From positions 35,186 to 99,185 of the forward strand of contig NZ_PYMJ01000022.1 of the NCBI RefSeq assembly GCF_003025615.1: DNA of 64,000 nt, in the 5' to 3' direction. The stretch comes from Photobacterium frigidiphilum (lineage in GTDB: Bacteria; Pseudomonadota; Gammaproteobacteria; Enterobacterales; Vibrionaceae). A model generated the notes under the pieces. The model saw only the letters and a program-made list of their open reading frames with translations. It was not told the DNA's origin and did not search any database. Below are positions 60,535 to 64,000 of this stretch, in pieces. Position 1 is the first letter of the stretch. Every line of letters begins with the position of its first letter. The position numbers and the translations under genes were made by a program.

Positions 60535-60566
60535 TTGCACTTCATTCCGCACTTATTGCATTTCAT
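60535..60566 (+). promoter_or_regulatory. YpdB binding repeats upstream of yhjX
   Basis: TTGCACTTCAT (60535-60545) and TTGCATTTCAT (60556-60566) are direct repeats starting 21 bp apart. In E. coli YpdB binds GGCATTTCAT-N11-GGCATTTCAT with the same period. Confidence 0.8.
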
Positions 60567-60678
60567 TTTTTATTCTTTTCGCCCTATTGTTATCTCCAAC
60601 GTACACCGTATTTTAGTGGCTTAACAAGGTGACAAACACGTCACCTTAACGCTTTTAAATTCGTTGGAGATTAACGTT

Positions 60679-61893
60679 ATGGCGACTCAGATATCAAACC
60701 GAGATCGACTCTTTACGTTGCTTGGCACTATCATCACCCAATTTGCTTTAGGGTCGGTGTATACGTGGAGTCTATTTAACTCACAGCTGGCAGACAAGCT
60801 ATCAGAGCCTGTTAGCCGTGTGGCTTTTTCTTTTGGTATTTTAAGTTTAGCGTTAGCCGTTGCATCATCGCTATCTGGTAAATTACAAGAACGCTTTGGT
60901 GTACGTAAAGTCACTATTTGTTCTGGCCTATTATTGGGTGCAAGCTTATTGCTGACAGCCCATGCATCTAACCTTATTTTATTGTATGTCTTCGCGGGTT
61001 TGTTAGTGGGCTTTGCCGACGGCACCGGTTACCTGATGACCTTATCGAACTGTGTGAAGCTCTTTCCCGAGCGTAAAGGTTTGGTCTCTGCTTGTGCCAT
61101 TGGTGCTTACGGTTTAGGTAGCCTTGGGTTTAAATACATCAATATGTATTTCCTAACGAATACCGGATTAGAAAATACTTTTAACACTTGGGGAGTGATT
61201 GCCATGGTCATGGTCATTATTGGTGGCCTAATGATGAAAGATGCCCCTAAACAAGAACAACAAAATACTGCAGAAACGCCTGTTCGTGATTACACCCTAG
61301 CAGAGGCAGTGAAATGCTCACAGTTCTGGATGCTAGCGTTGGTATTTCTAACTGTTTGTATGAGTGGCTTGTATGTTATTGGTGTCGCGAAAGATATCGG
61401 TGAGAGTTATGAGCATCTTCCTATGGCAATCGCTGCAACATCAGTCGCTATTATTGCCGTCGCGAACTTAAGTGGCCGTTTAGTGCTGGGAATTCTTTCA
61501 GACAACATTAGCCGTATTAAAGTGATCGCTATTGCACTCTTCATCTGCTTAATCGGTGTGTGTGCGCTACTTTTTGCTCACCAAAGTACAGTTAGTTTCT
61601 ATTTTGCAGTCGCATGTATTGCATTTAGTTTTGGTGGCACGATTACCGTGTTCCCATCATTGATCAGTGATTTCTTCGGCTTAAACAACCTAACGAAAAA
61701 CTACGGCTTAATTTACCTTGGCTTTGGTATCGGCAGTATTGTTGGCTCTATTGTCGCCTCACTCTTCGGTGGATTCGTAGCAACCTTCTACCTTATGTTG
61801 GCGCTATTAGTGATCTCGCTCATCATTGCGCTCACTATCAAGCTTCCTGGTTCACAGCAAGATAATCTTCCTGACCAACCAATTATGGCTTAA
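60679..61893 (+). CDS. yhjX: Pyruvate-responsive MFS transporter YhjX
   Basis: A 404-residue 12-helix major facilitator of the oxalate/formate antiporter type. The ATG at 60679 follows GGAG by 9 nt and is preferred to a TTG 15 bp upstream. It matches E. coli YhjX throughout: TLLGTIITQFALGSVYTWSL, KLQERFGVRKVTICSG, LVGFADGTGYLMTLSNCVKL, ERKGLVSACAIGAYGLGSLG, MSGLYVIGVAKDIGESYEHL and LTKNYGLIYLGFGIGSIVGS. Pyruvate uptake is inferred from the E. coli system. It ends at a strong terminator. Confidence 0.93.
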   Translation: MATQISNRDRLFTLLGTIITQFALGSVYTWSLFNSQLADKLSEPVSRVAFSFGILSLALAVASSLSGKLQERFGVRKVTICSGLLLGASLLLTAHASNLILLYVFAGLLVGFADGTGYLMTLSNCVKLFPERKGLVSACAIGAYGLGSLGFKYINMYFLTNTGLENTFNTWGVIAMVMVIIGGLMMKDAPKQEQQNTAETPVRDYTLAEAVKCSQFWMLALVFLTVCMSGLYVIGVAKDIGESYEHLPMAIAATSVAIIAVANLSGRLVLGILSDNISRIKVIAIALFICLIGVCALLFAHQSTVSFYFAVACIAFSFGGTITVFPSLISDFFGLNNLTKNYGLIYLGFGIGSIVGSIVASLFGGFVATFYLMLALLVISLIIALTIKLPGSQQDNLPDQPIMA

Positions 61894-61913
61894 CCCTTCA
61901 CCACAAAAAATCA

Positions 61914-61940
61914 AAAGAGAGAGCCAATTGCTCTCTCTTT
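61914..61940. terminator. Bidirectional terminator between yhjX and aguA
   Basis: AAAGAGAGAGC (61914-61924) and GCTCTCTCTTT (61930-61940) form a perfect 11-bp stem with a 5-nt loop, then TTTT. Confidence 0.9.
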
Positions 61941-61980
61941 TTTTCCACCCTATCTTCTCAATGACGAATAGATTACTTCA

Positions 61981-63072
61981 TTAAACCTTAGGAATTTGTT
62001 GGGTAATACAGTGAATATTTCCGCCACCCAATAATATTTCACGCGCATTCACCCCCGTTACTTCATAGTTTGGATATAAATCAGCTAACAACAGCGCGAC
62101 GTCTTTATCATGTACTTCATCCAATAACGGATAAATAACATGATTATTTGAAATCAGGTAGTTTGCATAAGATCCCGCTAAACGCTCGCCAGGTACTCGC
62201 TCCATCCCTTCTGATACATCGACACCATTCGCTTCATCTTCTGAAATATACAGTGGGCCCGGCATCGGCAGTTTATGGATTTTAATCTGGCGACCTTTGG
62301 CATCAGTCTCGGTCAATAATACGTCCATCGCTTTTCGTGAAATAAGATACTGAGGATCCGTTTCATCATCACACCATGTCAGTGCAATTTCACCTGGGCG
62401 TACAACGTGAATCAAGTTATCAACGTGACCGTTAGTCTCATCGTTATACAAACCTTGGGGTATCCATATTACCTTCTCAATAGAGAGATTTGATTTCAGT
62501 ACATCTTCAATCTCTTCACGAGTTAAATCAGGATTACGGCTTGGGTGAAGCAAGCATTCTTCAGTGGTGTATAACGTTCCTTCACCATCCACATGAATAG
62601 AGCCACCTTCTAGTACGATAGGAGCACGATAGCTATCATCGCCTAACGTTTCACACACTTTTCGTGCGACAGCGTCGTCTTTATCCCATGGGAAATAGAG
62701 CCCATCAACCAATCCGCCCCACGCATTAAAGTGCCAATCAACACCGCGTCGTTCACCATGATCATTCACCACATACGAAGGGCCGATATCACGCATCCAA
62801 GAATCATCGGTACTCATTTCTAGTACCTGAATATAACTCGGTAATACTACGCGGGCATTTTCAAACTGCTCGGCACTTACCACCATAGTGACCGGTGTTG
62901 TTTTCGCAATGGCTTTGGCGACTTCTACAAATGTCGCTTGCGCGGGTTTTGCACCATAACGCCAATTATCGGTACGCTCTGGCCATGCCATCCATATAGC
63001 AGATTGAGGCTCGTGCTCTGCTGGCATTCTAAATCCATCTTGCTTTGGGCTTGTGCTTAATTGTTTAGTCAT
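61981..63072 (-). CDS. aguA: Agmatine deiminase AguA
   Basis: Hydrolyses agmatine to N-carbamoylputrescine and ammonia. From the ATG at 63072 (AAAGGTGA upstream; a GTG three codons earlier is rejected) it has 363 residues. Guanidino-group-modifying fold marks: PAEHEPQSAIWMAWPERTDN, DDSWMRDIGPSYVV (Asp/His-type substrate contacts), GGLVDGLYFPWDKDD, VLEGGSIHVDGEGTLYTTEE, GHVDNLIHV and the catalytic Cys355 in LLGGGNIHCITQQIP. It lies 33 bp after the permease gene on the same strand. AguB is not in the window. Confidence 0.95.
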   Translation of the reverse strand: MTKQLSTSPKQDGFRMPAEHEPQSAIWMAWPERTDNWRYGAKPAQATFVEVAKAIAKTTPVTMVVSAEQFENARVVLPSYIQVLEMSTDDSWMRDIGPSYVVNDHGERRGVDWHFNAWGGLVDGLYFPWDKDDAVARKVCETLGDDSYRAPIVLEGGSIHVDGEGTLYTTEECLLHPSRNPDLTREEIEDVLKSNLSIEKVIWIPQGLYNDETNGHVDNLIHVVRPGEIALTWCDDETDPQYLISRKAMDVLLTETDAKGRQIKIHKLPMPGPLYISEDEANGVDVSEGMERVPGERLAGSYANYLISNNHVIYPLLDEVHDKDVALLLADLYPNYEVTGVNAREILLGGGNIHCITQQIPKV

Positions 63073-63105
63073 GATATTCACCTTTATAATTTATATATAC
63101 CATCG

Positions 63106-63891
63106 CTATGCAGTATGTTCTTGGTAATCTTCTGATTTATTGGCTTGTTTTTTCTTAGCTATAGCCAACTTCAATAAATATTCGCCAATCGCAATAGTCA
63201 GCAACACACCAATTAATACGGGTGCGCTATATGTCCAATTAACAGTGAATGAAATTAAATCAGGGAAAATGAACAACACGACAGCCTGTGCAATAGTAAG
63301 GAAACACACAATGCTTAATAACCACTGCACGCCCATGCCACCAGGTACACGGAAAGGACGCTCACATTGGCTATCACTAATACGTAACTTCAAATACGAC
63401 GGGAACATGAATAAATAAGGAAGTAGGAAAATACAGCTCGAAAATGCAAACACTGACCAGAATAATTCATCACTGCTTTGGGCAAAGATGGCATACGCTA
63501 AGATAACTGCAGTCGAGAGTGCACCGGTAATATTATTAGCACCGATAGGGGTATCATGCTTTTTAGACATCTTACCGACGACATCAGGCAGTTCGCCTTC
63601 ACTTGCGGCTTCTGCTGCTGCACGGCTTGCACCCATTGTCCATGTCACCATATTACCAATGAAGGTCAGCAGTGCCATTGTGCCGATAATATAGACCATC
63701 ATCTGACCAAAATCACCTTCACCAAACAATTTACGTAACGTATCGATAATACCAGCAACTAGGCCAATATCTTGAACGGGCAATGCCATCAAAATACCAA
63801 CAGTACCAAATACATAAAGAAAGGCTGTAATTATTGCGGCAAGAAAAATGGCTTTTGGCATGTCACGTACATCTTGCATATTTTCATCCAT
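63106..63891 (-). pseudogene. Amino-acid/polyamine permease, C-terminal half only
   Basis: The 261-residue frame carries six hydrophobic segments of an APC-family permease, corresponding to the second half: DVRDMPKAIFLAAIITAFLY, GASRAAAEAASEGELPDVVG, and FPSYLKLRISDSQCERPFRV with VPGGMGVQWLL. Full members have about 450-520 residues and 12 spans. Reading back from the first ATG (63891), an in-frame TGA lies at the edge of the 46-bp repeat (63901-63903), so the gene is interrupted there. If an intact N-terminal half exists it lies beyond the window. Neighbour aguA suggests agmatine or putrescine as former substrate. Confidence 0.65.
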
Positions 63892-63893
63892 CC

Positions 63894-63997
63894 CGATCGC
63901 TCAATAACACTGATGCCGATCAGCCAATACCATTCATGGCGATCACCTAATAACATCGATGCCGATCACTTTGGTTAAAAATGTTATTGAGCGATCG
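63894..63997. repeat. 46-bp tandem repeat bounded by 16-bp inverted repeats
   Basis: Two units start at 63894 and 63940, 46 bp apart; GATGCCGATCA recurs at 63912 and 63958. The element is closed by a perfect inverted repeat: CGATCGCTCAATAACA (63894-63909) and TGTTATTGAGCGATCG (63982-63997). It lies inside the permease reading frame. Confidence 0.85.
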
Positions 63998-64000
63998 ACT

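Overview
The window is a chromosomal segment of a marine gammaproteobacterium of the Vibrionaceae, most likely Photobacterium. This is inferred from remembered similarity of the proteins and the moderately AT-rich base composition; no search was run. Most of it is catabolic, transport and regulatory genes with good Shine-Dalgarno sites. No rRNA, tRNA, CRISPR array or prophage was seen.

1-7.4 kb: the tail of one chemotaxis receptor, a second complete receptor, the galactose ABC importer mglBAC with GalR-like operators upstream, and an acyl-CoA thioesterase. 7.4-19.8 kb: a complete D-glucuronate pathway. UxaC, UxuB, UxuA, KdgK and Eda take glucuronate to pyruvate and glyceraldehyde-3-phosphate, a TRAP transporter imports it, and UxuR is the repressor. 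Two extra genes (Asp/Glu-racemase-like, YgjV) end the main operon. A YhcH-like gene with an unknown partner, and a GH3 lipoprotein (19.9-22.1 kb), face the other way. At least seven copies of one operator (TTGGT-2-ACCAA) upstream of these units suggest a single UxuR regulon, with CRP sites beside some of them.

22.4-29.4 kb: a relic in which fragments of dctM and ygjV are fused back to back, a probably imported alpha/beta-hydrolase-like gene, a C4-dicarboxylate TRAP system (dctPQM), and a LysE exporter with a divergent LysR regulator. 29.5-36.2 kb: a 5'-nucleotidase lipoprotein, an outer-membrane barrel, a 989-residue alkaline-phosphatase-superfamily protein and a 52-residue membrane protein. 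36.4-41.6 kb: nitrosative-stress genes norR, hcp and hcr, with a sigma-54 promoter and GT-N7-AC NorR sites. 41.7-44.4 kb: a LysR regulator and a DUF3179 membrane protein lie between two inward-facing decayed IS5/IS903-type ends.

44.4-51.1 kb: a LysR/EamA pair, a di-haem cytochrome of the DHOR family, and ferrous iron uptake (feoA, feoB and a Cys-rich FeoB partner) with Fur and FNR boxes. 51.6-55.3 kb: a two-component system followed by a sugar-binding protein that has no permease. 55.9-58.0 kb: a ribosome hibernation factor and an Lrp/EamA pair. 58.1-61.9 kb: ypdA-ypdB-yhjX, the pyruvate-sensing system beside its target transporter, with YpdB-type direct repeats between them. 62.0-64.0 kb: agmatine deiminase and the C-terminal half of an amino-acid permease whose 5' side is interrupted by a 46-bp tandem repeat bounded by 16-bp inverted repeats.
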